Part shown: positions 42,901 to 52,018 of the stretch, one piece after another
How positions within the stretch are numbered: position 1 is the stretch's first letter
Layout of the letters: every line of letters starts with the position of its first letter
Source: Cryobacterium mannosilyticum
GTDB lineage: Bacteria; Actinomycetota; Actinomycetes; Actinomycetales; Microbacteriaceae
DNA: 64,000 nt
NCBI RefSeq assembly: GCF_004402705.1
Contig: NZ_SOFM01000043.1
Location: 62,001-126,000, forward strand
Direction of reading: 5' to 3'
Notes under the pieces: generated by a model
What the model saw: only the letters and a program-made list of their open reading frames with translations
What the model was told of the DNA's origin: nothing
Databases searched by the model: none
Translations under genes and position numbers: made by a program

Positions 42901-44054
42901 CGACCGGCCACGGCGAGCTGCTCGGCGGCCCGCACGCGCCGGCGCCGGGCGAGTTCGTAGACCACGGCCGAGGCCAGCTCGGCGAGGAGCAGGCCGAGGA
43001 ACACGGCCGGCAGGCTGTGCAGCCAGAGGCCGACCGCGGCGAGGGCGAACGCCATCGCCGACACGACCGCGCGCAACCCGGTGAGCAGGCGCACCTCGCC
43101 CATCCGGCGCAGCGCGGCGAATGGTATCGTCGTCGGGAGCGACGCGGCCCTCCAGCAGCAGGCGAGCACGAGCGGCAGGATGGCCGCCGAACTCGTCCAG
43201 ACGCCACCGAAGATGAAGCCGAGCACTCCAGTGCGTTCGAGCACCACGAGCACGACGACGGCGGCGAGCACGGCGCCGGCCGAGACGACGATGTCCAATT
43301 GGGAATGCGCCTTCAACAGGCGCAGGCGCATGAAGTTCAGGGGGATCGCGAGCAGCCCGGAGACCGTGGCGATCGCGGTGAACAGCACCGCGTCTCCCGG
43401 GCCGAGCAGGGCCAGGATCATGGTGTTCAGGAGCGGGTAGATCACTCCGGTGATCGCGGTGTCGGCGACCACCCAGCCCATCACGGCCGGCTCCGGCCGA
43501 CTCGCCTTGTGCGCCACCGGCAGGCAGCGGAGGAGCGTCGCCGCGGCGATGCCCGCGACGAGCGGGACGAGCGCCCAGTTCTGGCCGGTGAACGCGGCCA
43601 CGACGCCGCCGAGCGCGCCGAGACCGACCATGACGGATGCCCAGATCTCCCGAACGTCGAGACGTTCGGCCACCGACACGCCCCGCCCCACCTCGAGGGC
43701 GGCGATCAACAGCGGAAGTCCCACGCACAGCACGACGGGGTTGGTCGGGTTGAGGGCGATGACCAGGGCGGCGACGATGGCGAGCCCCGCCAGCCAGAGC
43801 GGGAAGACCACCCGGCGTTCCGTGGCGGCCGAACTCAACCGCGACTCGAGCACGACCGCGAAGGTGAGTTGGCCGGCGAAGGTGGCGACCATCACGGCCA
43901 CGGCGATGACGCCCTGCTCCGGGCGGCTGAACAGCCGGGACGAGATGGCGACCGTGGCCGCGGGGATGACGGCCAGGGAGACCCCGCCGAGCAGGGTGAT
44001 CAGGCTCAGCGTCGCCCGGCGGAGCCGCAGCGGGGAGGGCAGGTCGGCGGTCAC
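42897..44054 (-). CDS. Wzx-like polysaccharide flippase candidate
   Basis: 385 residues with about ten to twelve hydrophobic segments and short loops, ending in a basic tail. The N-terminus (LRRATLSLITLLGGVSLAVIPAAT) and repeated paired helices resemble the MOP exporter superfamily, though it is shorter than a typical Wzx of 420-480 residues. It would move a lipid-linked oligosaccharide outwards for the ligase-like proteins at 47.2-49.8 kb. The GTG at 44054 overlaps the GT2 stop, and its own stop overlaps the GT4 start. Confidence 0.75.
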   Translation of the reverse strand: MTADLPSPLRLRRATLSLITLLGGVSLAVIPAATVAISSRLFSRPEQGVIAVAVMVATFAGQLTFAVVLESRLSSAATERRVVFPLWLAGLAIVAALVIALNPTNPVVLCVGLPLLIAALEVGRGVSVAERLDVREIWASVMVGLGALGGVVAAFTGQNWALVPLVAGIAAATLLRCLPVAHKASRPEPAVMGWVVADTAITGVIYPLLNTMILALLGPGDAVLFTAIATVSGLLAIPLNFMRLRLLKAHSQLDIVVSAGAVLAAVVVLVVLERTGVLGFIFGGVWTSSAAILPLVLACCWRAASLPTTIPFAALRRMGEVRLLTGLRAVVSAMAFALAAVGLWLHSLPAVFLGLLLAELASAVVYELARRRRVRAAEQLAVAGR

Positions 44055-44926
44055 CGGGTCACCGCGGTGAACGACAGCTGGTCGTTCAGGGTGCGCCCGA
44101 GCATCCCCTCGAGCCGACCGAGAAAAACCCACCAGCCGTCGGCCAGGGCGTTCGTGCCGCGGTGGCGCAGCCCGAAGAACAGGCCGCCGCCGAGGAACGC
44201 GAACCGCCACCAGAGCGGATAGCGCCACCGGGTCACCAGTCGGCCGAGCCCGCGGCCATAACTGCGCAGCTTGCGGCGACGCTCGGCGACGGTGAGGCCG
44301 CTCGGATCGGCGATGCCCCACACGAAGACGGACTCCGGCTGCCAGGCGAATGGCGAGTGCGGCTCGGCCCGCAGGAGTTTGAGCAGCAGGTCGGTGGCCT
44401 CGCCGGCCTGCCACGGCGTGGGGGCGCCGGTGCCGATCTCCGGGTCGAAGCCGCCGAGCTCGTCGAACAGGCTGCGCCGGATGAGGAGGCCCATTTCGAT
44501 GACGGTCCACGCGGTGTGCCGGTCCAGGGCGGTGCCGGGCGCGGGCAGCACGAACTTCGGGCCGTTCTCGTCGACGACGGTGAGCGCTCCCGCCCGGAAG
44601 CCGTCGGGGAGGCTGCGGAGCCGGTCCAGGGTATGAGGGGGAAACCAGGTCGTGTCGTTCGGGAAATTGAGCAGCAGGTCCGGGCCGACGGGCAGGGCCG
44701 CGACGCCGGCGTTGCGGCCGCGGGAGGCCCCGGGCGGGGACGTGACGACCGTGATGGGCAGGCCGGCCGACCGGTGGGAGGCGGCCAGGGCCTCGACCTC
44801 GGCAAGGTTTCGCTGGGCGACGATGACGAGGTGATCATCCGCGCTCAGCTGGTCTGAAAGTGACTCGAGGAGACGCCGCAGGCTCTCGACACGGCCGAGA
44901 GTTGACACCACGAGTCCAAGGTTCAC
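44051..44926 (-). CDS. GT2 glycosyltransferase
   Basis: 291 residues. LGLVVSTLGRVESLRRLLESL, ITVVTSPPGASRGRNAG, NFPNDTTWFPP (metal-binding block) and FDELGGFDPEIG-type residues show a GT2 enzyme. It is the first gene of the - strand operon with the flippase and GT4, and diverges from the GT2 at 44964. No membrane segment. Donor unknown. Confidence 0.87.
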   Translation of the reverse strand: MNLGLVVSTLGRVESLRRLLESLSDQLSADDHLVIVAQRNLAEVEALAASHRSAGLPITVVTSPPGASRGRNAGVAALPVGPDLLLNFPNDTTWFPPHTLDRLRSLPDGFRAGALTVVDENGPKFVLPAPGTALDRHTAWTVIEMGLLIRRSLFDELGGFDPEIGTGAPTPWQAGEATDLLLKLLRAEPHSPFAWQPESVFVWGIADPSGLTVAERRRKLRSYGRGLGRLVTRWRYPLWWRFAFLGGGLFFGLRHRGTNALADGWWVFLGRLEGMLGRTLNDQLSFTAVTR

Positions 44927-44963
44927 AAATCACATTCTGTACGATGAGGGGGCCGCACCAACA

Positions 44964-46154
44964 ATGACGGGACTCGCTGCACGCATGTCACTCACCGAAA
45001 CACTCGAACTTTCGATCCTGATGCCCTGTCTGAACGAGGCCGAAACACTGGCCGTCTGCATCGACAAGGCGCAGGACTACCTGCGGCGAAGCGGCATCGC
45101 CGGCGAGGTGCTGATCGCCGACAACGGCAGCACCGACGGGTCGCAGGAGATCGCCGAGGCGCACGGCGCGCGCGTCGTCGCCGTGGCGGAGAAGGGCTAC
45201 GGCAGCGCGCTGATCGGCGGCATCGAAGCGGCCAAGGGCACCTACGTCATCATGGGCGACGCCGACGACAGCTACGACTTCAGCGCCCTCGACGGATTCG
45301 TCGAACGCCTCCGCGCCGGCGACGAACTCGTGATGGGCAACCGGTTCCGCGGCGGCATCGAGCCCGGCGCCATGCCGCCGCTGCACAAATACCTCGGCAA
45401 CCCCGTGCTGTCCTGGATCGGCCGCACGCTGTTCCGCTCGCCGATCAAGGACTTCCACTGCGGCCTGCGCGGATTCAACCGGCAGTCGATGCTCGCCCTG
45501 CACCTGCAGACCACCGGGATGGAGTTCGCCAGCGAGATGGTCGTGAAGTCCACCCTCGGCGGATCCCGGGTCAGCGAAGTGCCGACGACCTTGAAGAAAG
45601 ACGGCCGCAGCCGACCGCCACACCTCCGCAGCTGGCGTGACGGATGGCGGCACCTCCGTTTTCTGCTCATCTTCAGCCCGCGCTGGCTCTTCCTGATCCC
45701 CGGCAGCCTCGCCTTCCTGATCGGCTTCCTCGGCACCGTGCTGCTCGCCTTCGGGCCCGTCGTCGTCGGCGAGGTGGGGTTCACCTACTCCAGCCAGATC
45801 TACCTGGCCGCGCTCGCCGTGGTCGGCTACCAGGCCTTCTTGTTCGCGCTGCTCACCAAGATCTACGCCCAGCACGAGGGCTTCCGGATTCCACGCAGCC
45901 GCAACTTCGAACGGCTCGAGCGGCGGATCAGCCTCGAGAGCGGGGCCGTCTTCGGCCTGATCCTCTTCCTGGTCGGACTGGGGATCGCGCTTTCCCAGCT
46001 GATCGGGTGGGCGGCCGGCGGCTACGGCGCCCTGGAGGCGGGTGCGACCATCCGGGTCGCGATCCCGTCGGCGCTGCTGATGATGCTGGGGTCCCAGACC
46101 GTGATGGGCGGGATGTTCCTCGGGGTGCTGTCGGTCGGTCTGAAACGGCGCTAA
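44964..46154 (+). CDS. DPM-like GT2 with C-terminal membrane domain
   Basis: 396 residues. The GT2 part (SILMPCLNEAETL, IADNGSTDGSQEIA, EKGYGSALIGGI, MGDADDSYDF) matches dolichol/polyprenyl-phosphate mannose or glucose synthases. Four hydrophobic segments follow (residues ~230-260, 270-300, 325-350 and 365-390), more than the usual two. It probably charges a polyprenyl phosphate for later transfer outside. ATG 44964 is used; ATG 44985 is possible. The next GT2 starts 2 nt after its stop. Confidence 0.88.
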   Translation: MTGLAARMSLTETLELSILMPCLNEAETLAVCIDKAQDYLRRSGIAGEVLIADNGSTDGSQEIAEAHGARVVAVAEKGYGSALIGGIEAAKGTYVIMGDADDSYDFSALDGFVERLRAGDELVMGNRFRGGIEPGAMPPLHKYLGNPVLSWIGRTLFRSPIKDFHCGLRGFNRQSMLALHLQTTGMEFASEMVVKSTLGGSRVSEVPTTLKKDGRSRPPHLRSWRDGWRHLRFLLIFSPRWLFLIPGSLAFLIGFLGTVLLAFGPVVVGEVGFTYSSQIYLAALAVVGYQAFLFALLTKIYAQHEGFRIPRSRNFERLERRISLESGAVFGLILFLVGLGIALSQLIGWAAGGYGALEAGATIRVAIPSALLMMLGSQTVMGGMFLGVLSVGLKRR

Positions 46155-46156
46155 TC

Positions 46157-47149
46157 ATGGGCCCGAGCGTCTCCGTCGCCCTGTGCACCTACAACGGGGC
46201 GGCCTTCCTCGAGGAGCAGCTCCGCAGCATCCTCGACCAATCCCTGCCGCCGACCGAGATCGTGGTCTCCGACGACGGCTCGAGCGACGGTTCCGCTGAG
46301 CTCGTGCTCAGCGTCTTCGGCGCGTGGCAGGCTCTGCACCCGGGGTTGGTGGTGGCGTTGCGAGTTCTCCGCAACGACGCGCCGCTGGGGGTCACCGCCA
46401 ACTTCGAGCAGGCGCTGTCGGCGTGCACGGGCGACCTCATCGCGCTCAGCGACCAGGACGACGTCTGGCACCCCGATCGGCTGGGCCGGGTCGTTGCGGC
46501 ATTCCAGGGCCGGCCGAGCCTGCAACTGCTGCACACGGATGCCCGACTCGTCGACGCCGACGGCCTCCCGCTCGGAGCCACCCTCCTGGACACGCTGGGA
46601 GTGTCGGCGGCAGATCGCGATGCGGTGCGCAGCGGCCGGGGGATCGACGCGCTGCTGCGTCGCAACGTCGTCACGGGCGCGACCATGGTCGTGCGCCGCG
46701 AGCTCGTCGGGCGAGCCCGCCCGTTCCCGGCATCGTGGGTGCACGACGAATGGCTGGCCATGGTCGCCGCCGCCAGCGGGGAGATGGACCTGCTCGACGA
46801 GGCGCTCGTGGATTACCGCCAGCACGCGGGCAACCAGATCGGCGCGTCGAGTCTGGACGCTTCCGGCCGGCTGGGCCGGCTCACGGCATCCCGCCGCGCA
46901 CGGAATGCGCGGCTGCTCGCGCGGGCCGTTGACCTGCGGGAACGCGCCGGAGGCTTCGTGCCGGCGCCGACGGCGGAGACCCTGCAGAGGATCGACGCCA
47001 AGCTGGCCCATGAGCGGATGCGCAGCGGGTTGCCGGCGGCGCGAGCCCGGCGGGTGCGGCCGGTGCTGCGGGCGCTGCGCGCCGGGGACTACACCCGGTT
47101 TGGGCTGGGCCTGCAGGACGTGCTCCGGGACCTGGTCCAGCCCGTCTGA
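46157..47149 (+). CDS. GT2 glycosyltransferase
   Basis: 330 residues. VALCTYNGAAFLEEQLRSIL, IVVSDDGSSDGSAEL and ALSDQDDVWHPDRL are classic GT2 blocks of the rhamnosyl/galactosyl branch; DYRQHAGNQIG closes the domain. The C-terminal ~70 residues are Arg-rich helices. It is translated right after the DPM-like gene and is convergent with the ligase-like genes. Confidence 0.9.
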   Translation: MGPSVSVALCTYNGAAFLEEQLRSILDQSLPPTEIVVSDDGSSDGSAELVLSVFGAWQALHPGLVVALRVLRNDAPLGVTANFEQALSACTGDLIALSDQDDVWHPDRLGRVVAAFQGRPSLQLLHTDARLVDADGLPLGATLLDTLGVSAADRDAVRSGRGIDALLRRNVVTGATMVVRRELVGRARPFPASWVHDEWLAMVAAASGEMDLLDEALVDYRQHAGNQIGASSLDASGRLGRLTASRRARNARLLARAVDLRERAGGFVPAPTAETLQRIDAKLAHERMRSGLPAARARRVRPVLRALRAGDYTRFGLGLQDVLRDLVQPV

Positions 47150-47164
47150 GCGTGTCGGCGCCGG

Positions 47165-48466
47165 TCAACCGATGAGGTTGCGCGGGCTGGGCCGGAGCAG
47201 GCTGCGCCAGCTCTTGCCCTGGGCCGCCTTGAGGGCGCAAATCAGCAGCAGCAGCCAGCCGAACTCGATCAGCGCCGTGCTCTCCGCGGCCGACGTGACG
47301 ATGAGGATCACCAGCACCAGCGGTGACCAGACGTAGACGAGCGTTCGCTTGTTCGACGCGAGCAACCAGGAGCGCCAGAACGCCAGCCCGACCAGGGCCA
47401 GGAACGACAGGAAGCCGACCAGGCCGACCTGGAAGTACACGTCGAGGAACGCGTTGAGCCCGGAGGTCTGGTCGCGCCTGGTGACGAAGTCGAGCCAGCC
47501 GTAGGGCGTCACGCCGGTCGGCCAGAGTCCGGCCCAGCCCCAGCCCTCGAGCGGGTGCAGGCCGACCAGGCGCCACATCTCGCTCCAGAGCGAGTACCGG
47601 ACCCCGAACTCGCTGCCGGCGTTGAGCCCGTCGATGAGCCGGGCTCTGGCGACGAACGCGACGATTCCGACAACCGCGGTGGTGCCGAGCAGACCGATCT
47701 GCAGCATCCAACGGTTCTCCACCGGCGTGCGGCGCAGCCAATAGAGCGCCAGCGCCGCCAGCCCGACGAAGAGGGCGACGACGAGGATGACGGGGGAGCG
47801 GGTGAGCAGCAGGCCGAAGCCGGCGAGCGCGATCGACCCGATCCCGACGCCGCGGCGCACCGACCGGGCGCGCACCTCGACGATGAAGGTGACCCCGGCG
47901 ATGAGGGAGACCAGGCCGAAGACGTTGCGGGAGCCGAAGACGCCCTGCACCGGCCCGAGCTGGGCGATGTTGCCCTGGATGCCGAGGAACACGATCGGCA
48001 GGTCGAGCAGCAGCCCGGACAGCACCTCGAGGGCGAGGGAGAGCCCGAGCAGCACCCGCAGCACGTCGCCCGTCGCCCGCACGATCTGGATCGTGTCGCG
48101 GGCCAGGGCCACATAGATGGCCAGGAAGGTGAAGACGAGCTGGTAGAGCACCCCGCGCACGGTGTCGGGCGCATAGCCCGACCAGAGCACCGAGACGGCG
48201 CACCAGCCGACGAAGACCATGATCGAGATCGGAAGGAGCCCGTGCCAGTCGGTGCGCTCCCGGCGGGCGACCAGGGACGCCACGGCGAGAGCGACGAGGG
48301 TGACCAGCGCTCCGACCAGTCCGGGCCAGCCCATCACGCCCCGGATGAGGTGGGTGGAGAAGGCAACCCCGATGATCAGCAGGGTCAGCGAGGCGGCGAA
48401 CCGCGGCGCCCCGAGGAAACGCACGAGCCGGGGCGAGACCTGGCGGCCGGGGATGTTCGGGATCAT
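47165..48466 (-). CDS. O-antigen ligase/polymerase-like membrane protein
   Basis: 433 residues with about twelve membrane segments. The Wzy_C-type signature is present: an outer loop containing ARLIDGLNAGSEFGVRYSLWSEMWRL and HPLEGWGWAG, with a later segment holding TSGLNAFLDVYFQVG. Such proteins ligate or polymerise undecaprenyl-linked glycans at the outer face. It is the downstream member of a tandem pair of paralogues, 19 nt after the other. It may attach the glycan to the wall or a lipid; the acceptor is not known. Confidence 0.83.
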   Translation of the reverse strand: MIPNIPGRQVSPRLVRFLGAPRFAASLTLLIIGVAFSTHLIRGVMGWPGLVGALVTLVALAVASLVARRERTDWHGLLPISIMVFVGWCAVSVLWSGYAPDTVRGVLYQLVFTFLAIYVALARDTIQIVRATGDVLRVLLGLSLALEVLSGLLLDLPIVFLGIQGNIAQLGPVQGVFGSRNVFGLVSLIAGVTFIVEVRARSVRRGVGIGSIALAGFGLLLTRSPVILVVALFVGLAALALYWLRRTPVENRWMLQIGLLGTTAVVGIVAFVARARLIDGLNAGSEFGVRYSLWSEMWRLVGLHPLEGWGWAGLWPTGVTPYGWLDFVTRRDQTSGLNAFLDVYFQVGLVGFLSFLALVGLAFWRSWLLASNKRTLVYVWSPLVLVILIVTSAAESTALIEFGWLLLLICALKAAQGKSWRSLLRPSPRNLIG

Positions 48467-48485
48467 GGGCTTCCCACGCTACCGT

Positions 48486-49790
48486 CTACGGCATCGGCAG
48501 GGCTGAGGCCTGCTGGCGCTTCGTGACGATCGCGAGCACCACCAGGAGCACCCAACCCGACTCGATCAGCATCCGGCTCTCCGCCACGCTCTGGGCGAGG
48601 AGGGCGGCCAGCAGCAGCAGCGGCAGCAGGGCGGACGCCGCATACGGTTCGGTGTCGGCGATCCCACGGCGGGGCCGGTCGACCGCGAGGAACCAGGACC
48701 GCCACAGCGTCGACAGCACGAGCGCCGCGAACACGACCAGGCCGACGATGCCGAGCTGCAGCCACACGTCGAGCCAGGCGTCGTGCGCCTGCAGATAGAC
48801 GACGCCCTTGCGCTCGGCCAGGCCCTTGAACGGCTCGGCCCAGGGGGCCCAGTAGCTGACCCAGCCCCAGCCGAAGACGGGGCGTTCGCTTGCGGCCTCG
48901 ATCACGCCGCGCCAGATGTCGATCCGGCCGGTGACGTCGGGACTCTTGCCGAATACCGCGAGCAGCTGCGGGGTGAAGGCGGCCACGGCAGCGCCGGCGG
49001 CGACGACGGATGCCGCAGCCGCCAGATAGACCGGACGACGCCGGTGCGGTCCGCGATGTCTCGTCCACAGCGCGAAGACGAGCACGACCGTGACGGCCCC
49101 GGCCGCCAGCGACACGGTCGCCGACCGGGTGAGCGCGAGCATGAGCACGGCGAGGGCCAGCCAGGCAATGCCCCAGCCCCGGCGCACGGTGCCCGCCGCG
49201 AGTTGCACGGCGAAGACGATCACGGCGAGCAGGGCGACGAAGCCGAGCAGGTTGCGGTTGGCGAGGATTCCCTCGATCGGGCCGCCGTGCAGGAGCAGGG
49301 CGCGGGACCAGTAGAACGCCTGCGGCACCTTCTCGGTGCCGTAGTCGACCCAGAACGGGAGCACCGGGTGCCGGATGAACACGGCGACGACAGCCTCGAA
49401 GACGAGGGACAGGGCGAGCACCCAGCGCAGGGCGCCGCCGAGGGCGCGGAGCAGTTCGACCCAGCTCAGGCAGAGCGCGAGGAAGACCGCGGCGACCGTG
49501 GTGGCCCACTGCAGGGTCACCCCGATCAGGGAGGCACCCAGGTAATTCGACCAGGCCAGTGACAGGGTCGCCAGCAGGAGGAAGGCTCCGACGGATTTCG
49601 GGAACCGGGTCCAGTTCCAGTCGGGCTTCAGGCGCACCAGCCCGACGATGCTGCCGGCGAGCATGACGAGGGCGATCGCGCCGAAGCCCCACCAGCCGAA
49701 CAGGCTGCGCCAGAACTGCCCGGCGAAGAGCGTGAAGAAGACCAGGGTCGCGAAGGTGCGAACGACGAATCGGCTCTGGACGGCGGGCAT
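48486..49790 (-). CDS. O-antigen ligase/polymerase-like membrane protein
   Basis: 434 residues, about twelve membrane segments, paralogue of the gene just downstream. The outer loop reads GKSPDVTGRIDIWRGVIEAA and RPVFGWGWVSYW, then YLQAHDAWLDVWLQLGIVG; the H-D-A-W block and the conserved Arg are features of Wzy/WaaL proteins. The two paralogues may act on different acceptors, or one as polymerase and the other as ligase. Upstream lies an 85-bp inverted-end repeat and the divergent sulfur operon. Confidence 0.83.
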   Translation of the reverse strand: MPAVQSRFVVRTFATLVFFTLFAGQFWRSLFGWWGFGAIALVMLAGSIVGLVRLKPDWNWTRFPKSVGAFLLLATLSLAWSNYLGASLIGVTLQWATTVAAVFLALCLSWVELLRALGGALRWVLALSLVFEAVVAVFIRHPVLPFWVDYGTEKVPQAFYWSRALLLHGGPIEGILANRNLLGFVALLAVIVFAVQLAAGTVRRGWGIAWLALAVLMLALTRSATVSLAAGAVTVVLVFALWTRHRGPHRRRPVYLAAAASVVAAGAAVAAFTPQLLAVFGKSPDVTGRIDIWRGVIEAASERPVFGWGWVSYWAPWAEPFKGLAERKGVVYLQAHDAWLDVWLQLGIVGLVVFAALVLSTLWRSWFLAVDRPRRGIADTEPYAASALLPLLLLAALLAQSVAESRMLIESGWVLLVVLAIVTKRQQASALPMP

Positions 49791-49898
49791 GTGTCTAAGG
49801 CTAGTGGGGCATCCGTTGAGAACCGCTCAGGGCGGCGCGCTCTCATCCGCGCTGGTGGCCGAGCGGGTCGCCCAGACCGCCATTGCCCGCGGCTTGCT

Positions 49899-49983
49899 GT
49901 CAAATTCGACGGAGATTTTGGCGTTTTGGCGCCTCTCGGGCCGGTTTTGAGCCGATTCGGGCAGAATTACCGTCGAATTCGAC
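49899..49983. repeat. 85-bp inverted-end repeat, copy 1
   Basis: One of three copies of exactly 85 bp (others at 54958 and 56192). The left end GTCAAATTCGACGGA and right end CCGTCGAATTCGAC are imperfect inverted repeats reaching about 23 bp inwards; the middle 40 bp differ between copies. Both ends contain or nearly contain the 12-bp palindrome GTCGAATTCGAC. It lies between the ligase-like gene and the divergent reductase gene, 39 bp before the palindromic operator. Confidence 0.85.
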
Positions 49984-50021
49984 CGGCTCGACCGGCGGAC
50001 GGGAACCGACCACGGATTTTG

Positions 50022-50040
50022 ATACCCCATGGGGTATAGT
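50022..50040 (+). promoter_or_regulatory. CsoR/CstR-type operator overlapping a -10
   Basis: ATACCCCATGGGGTAT (50022-50037) is a perfect 16-bp palindrome of the A-T-A-C-C-C-C type bound by CsoR/CstR repressors. The -10-like TATAGT (50035-50040) overlaps its right end and ends 6 nt before the ATG. Binding of the repressor encoded by the third gene of the operon would block transcription. No clear -35 was seen. Confidence 0.75.
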
Positions 50041-50046
50041 GAGGCT

Positions 50047-51717
50047 ATGAAAACAGTAATCGTGGGCGGAGTCGCGGGTGGAATGTCGGCGGCGACGCGG
50101 TTGCGCCGGCTGGACGAGGCGGCCGAGATCATCGTATTCGAGCGGGGACGCTACGTCTCGTTCGCGAACTGTGGGTTGCCCTATTACGTGGGCGGCGTCA
50201 TCCGTGACCGGGGCGACCTGCTGCTGCAGACGCCGGAGTCCCTCGCCAGCCGGTTCCGCCTGGACGTGCGGATCGACCACGAGGTGACCCGGATCGATCG
50301 CGAGTCGAAGACGGTCTTCGTGCGCGACACGCTCACCGGGGAGGAAGCCTCCGAGAGCTATGACCGGCTGATCCTCGCCGCCGGGGCAACCACGCGCAGC
50401 GTGCTGGCCCACTCCGACATTCCCGTGCACACCCTGCGCACGGTCGATGACGTCGACCGGATCACCGCGATCCTCGACGCCGCTGCCAGCCCGGTCTCCG
50501 CCGTCGTCATCGGCGCCGGTTTCATCGGCCTCGAGGCCGTCGAGAACCTCGTGCTGCGCGGCGTCGCCGTGACCGCGGTCGAGTTCGGCCCCCAGATCCT
50601 CGGCCCGCTCGACGCCGAAATGGCGGCCCCCGTGCTCGACGCGCTGCGGGCGAAGGGCGTGGACGTGCGCCTCGGCACCGCGGTGAAGGGCACCTTCGGC
50701 GGCCGGGTGCAGCTCAGCGACGACACCGACGTCGCGGCCGACTTCCTGATCGAGGCCACCGGCGTGCGACCGGACACCTCCCTGGCCGAGCAGGCCGGGC
50801 TCCGGATCGGCGAGAGCGGCGGGATCTGGGTGGACGACACCCAGCGGACCAGCGACCCCTCGATCTACGCGGTCGGCGACGGGGTGGAGAAGGTCGACGC
50901 GATCAACGCCCAGCCCACCCGGATCGCGATGGCCGGGCTGGCCAACCGCCACGGGCGCGCATCCGCCGACAGCATCGCCGGCACTCCCGCCTCGGCCGCC
51001 CCCGCGTTCGGCGCCGCCATCGTCGGCGTGTTCGGCATCACCGTGGCCATGGTCGGCTGGAGCGAGCGGCGCCTCGTCGCCGAGGCGAGACCGCACCGGA
51101 TCGCGCACACCCACCCGGCCAGCCACGCCACCTATTACCCGGGGGCCGAGACCATGTCGATCAAGCTGCTCATCGACTCCGAGACGGACGCCATCCTCGG
51201 CGCCCAGATCGTCGGCGGCAGCGGGGTGGACAAGCGGATCGACATCCTGGCCACCGCGATGGCCGGCGGGATCACGGCATCCGCCCTGACCCGGCTCGAG
51301 CTGGCCTACGCGCCGCAGTACGCATCGGCCAAGGACCCGATCAACCAGCTCGGCTACGTCGCCGACAACCTCGCGACCGGCTCGACCCGGAACCTGCAGT
51401 GGCACGAACTGGAATCGGCGCTGGAGGACGGTGCCGTGCTGATCGACGTGCGCACCAGCGGCGAATTCGCCGCGGGCAGCATCCCGGGCGCCGTGAACGT
51501 GCCGCTGGACGACCTCAGGGAGCGCCTGGCCGAATTGCCGGATGCCCCGCTCGTCGTGCACTGCCAGGTCGGGCAGCGCGGGCACACCGCCGCCCGTATC
51601 CTGAGCCAGAACGGTTTCGACGTTCGGAACCTCGACGGCGGCTACCGCACCTGGACCGCCGGCGTCTCCACCCTCACCCCCGCTCCCGCCCCCGTTCCCG
51701 AAAGGATCCCGGCATGA
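50047..51717 (+). CDS. CoA-disulfide/persulfide reductase with rhodanese domain
   Basis: 556 residues. FAD- and NAD(P)H-binding pyridine-nucleotide disulfide oxidoreductase (VIVGGVAGGMSAATRLRR; VVIGAGFIGLEAVENL), with the single active Cys42 in FANCGLPYYVGG typical of CoA-disulfide reductases. A rhodanese domain follows from about residue 460, with Cys506 in VVHCQVGQRG. Such fusions (CoADR-Rhd, Npsr) reduce CoA persulfides and polysulfides with NADH. ATG 50047 was chosen over 50029, which lies inside the operator. It is the first gene of an operon with a free rhodanese and a CsoR-family repressor. Confidence 0.93.
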   Translation: MKTVIVGGVAGGMSAATRLRRLDEAAEIIVFERGRYVSFANCGLPYYVGGVIRDRGDLLLQTPESLASRFRLDVRIDHEVTRIDRESKTVFVRDTLTGEEASESYDRLILAAGATTRSVLAHSDIPVHTLRTVDDVDRITAILDAAASPVSAVVIGAGFIGLEAVENLVLRGVAVTAVEFGPQILGPLDAEMAAPVLDALRAKGVDVRLGTAVKGTFGGRVQLSDDTDVAADFLIEATGVRPDTSLAEQAGLRIGESGGIWVDDTQRTSDPSIYAVGDGVEKVDAINAQPTRIAMAGLANRHGRASADSIAGTPASAAPAFGAAIVGVFGITVAMVGWSERRLVAEARPHRIAHTHPASHATYYPGAETMSIKLLIDSETDAILGAQIVGGSGVDKRIDILATAMAGGITASALTRLELAYAPQYASAKDPINQLGYVADNLATGSTRNLQWHELESALEDGAVLIDVRTSGEFAAGSIPGAVNVPLDDLRERLAELPDAPLVVHCQVGQRGHTAARILSQNGFDVRNLDGGYRTWTAGVSTLTPAPAPVPERIPA

Positions 51718-52016
51718 ACGAGATCACCGTCGCCGACCTGTCCGCGCTTCCCGCTCCCGTCGTGATCGACGTGCGCGAGCCGTTCGAATACGCCGACGGC
51801 CACATCGCCGGCGTCACCCACATCCCGCTCGGCGAACTGGTGCAGCGCGTCGACGAGGTTCCCCGCCAGGGGCCGGTCTACCTGGTCTGCGCGGTCGGCG
51901 GGCGCAGCGCCCAGGCGACGGCGTTCCTGGCCGACCAGGGCGTCGACGCCGTCAACGTCTCCGGCGGCATGACCTCCTGGCGGCAGGCCGGGCTTCCCAT
52001 CGAACGAAAGGCGTGA
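51714..52016 (+). CDS. Single-domain rhodanese sulfurtransferase
   Basis: 100 residues. VVIDVREPFEYADGHIAG and the active loop with Cys59 in LVCAVGGRSAQA define a rhodanese able to carry sulfane sulfur as a persulfide. NVSGGMTSWRQAGLP ends the domain. Start overlaps the reductase stop (ATGA), and the stop lies beside the repressor start. It probably passes persulfide to or from the reductase. Confidence 0.94.
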   Translation: MNEITVADLSALPAPVVIDVREPFEYADGHIAGVTHIPLGELVQRVDEVPRQGPVYLVCAVGGRSAQATAFLADQGVDAVNVSGGMTSWRQAGLPIERKA

Positions 52017-52018
52017 CC

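Noticed and set aside
44902..44945. TTGACA at 44902 with TACGAT at 44940 as a promoter for the DPM-like gene
   Set aside because: The spacing is far from 16-18 nt; the nearer TTCACA at 44922 gives only 12 nt.
45644..46156. Upstream extension of the GT2 frame that ends at 47149
   Set aside because: It lies within the DPM-like gene in another frame; the GT2 motif begins six residues after the ATG at 46157.
49899..49983. The 85-bp element as a simple Rho-independent terminator
   Set aside because: Copy 1 lies between divergent genes where no terminator is needed, the loop would be about 40 nt, and there is no consistent T run at either end.
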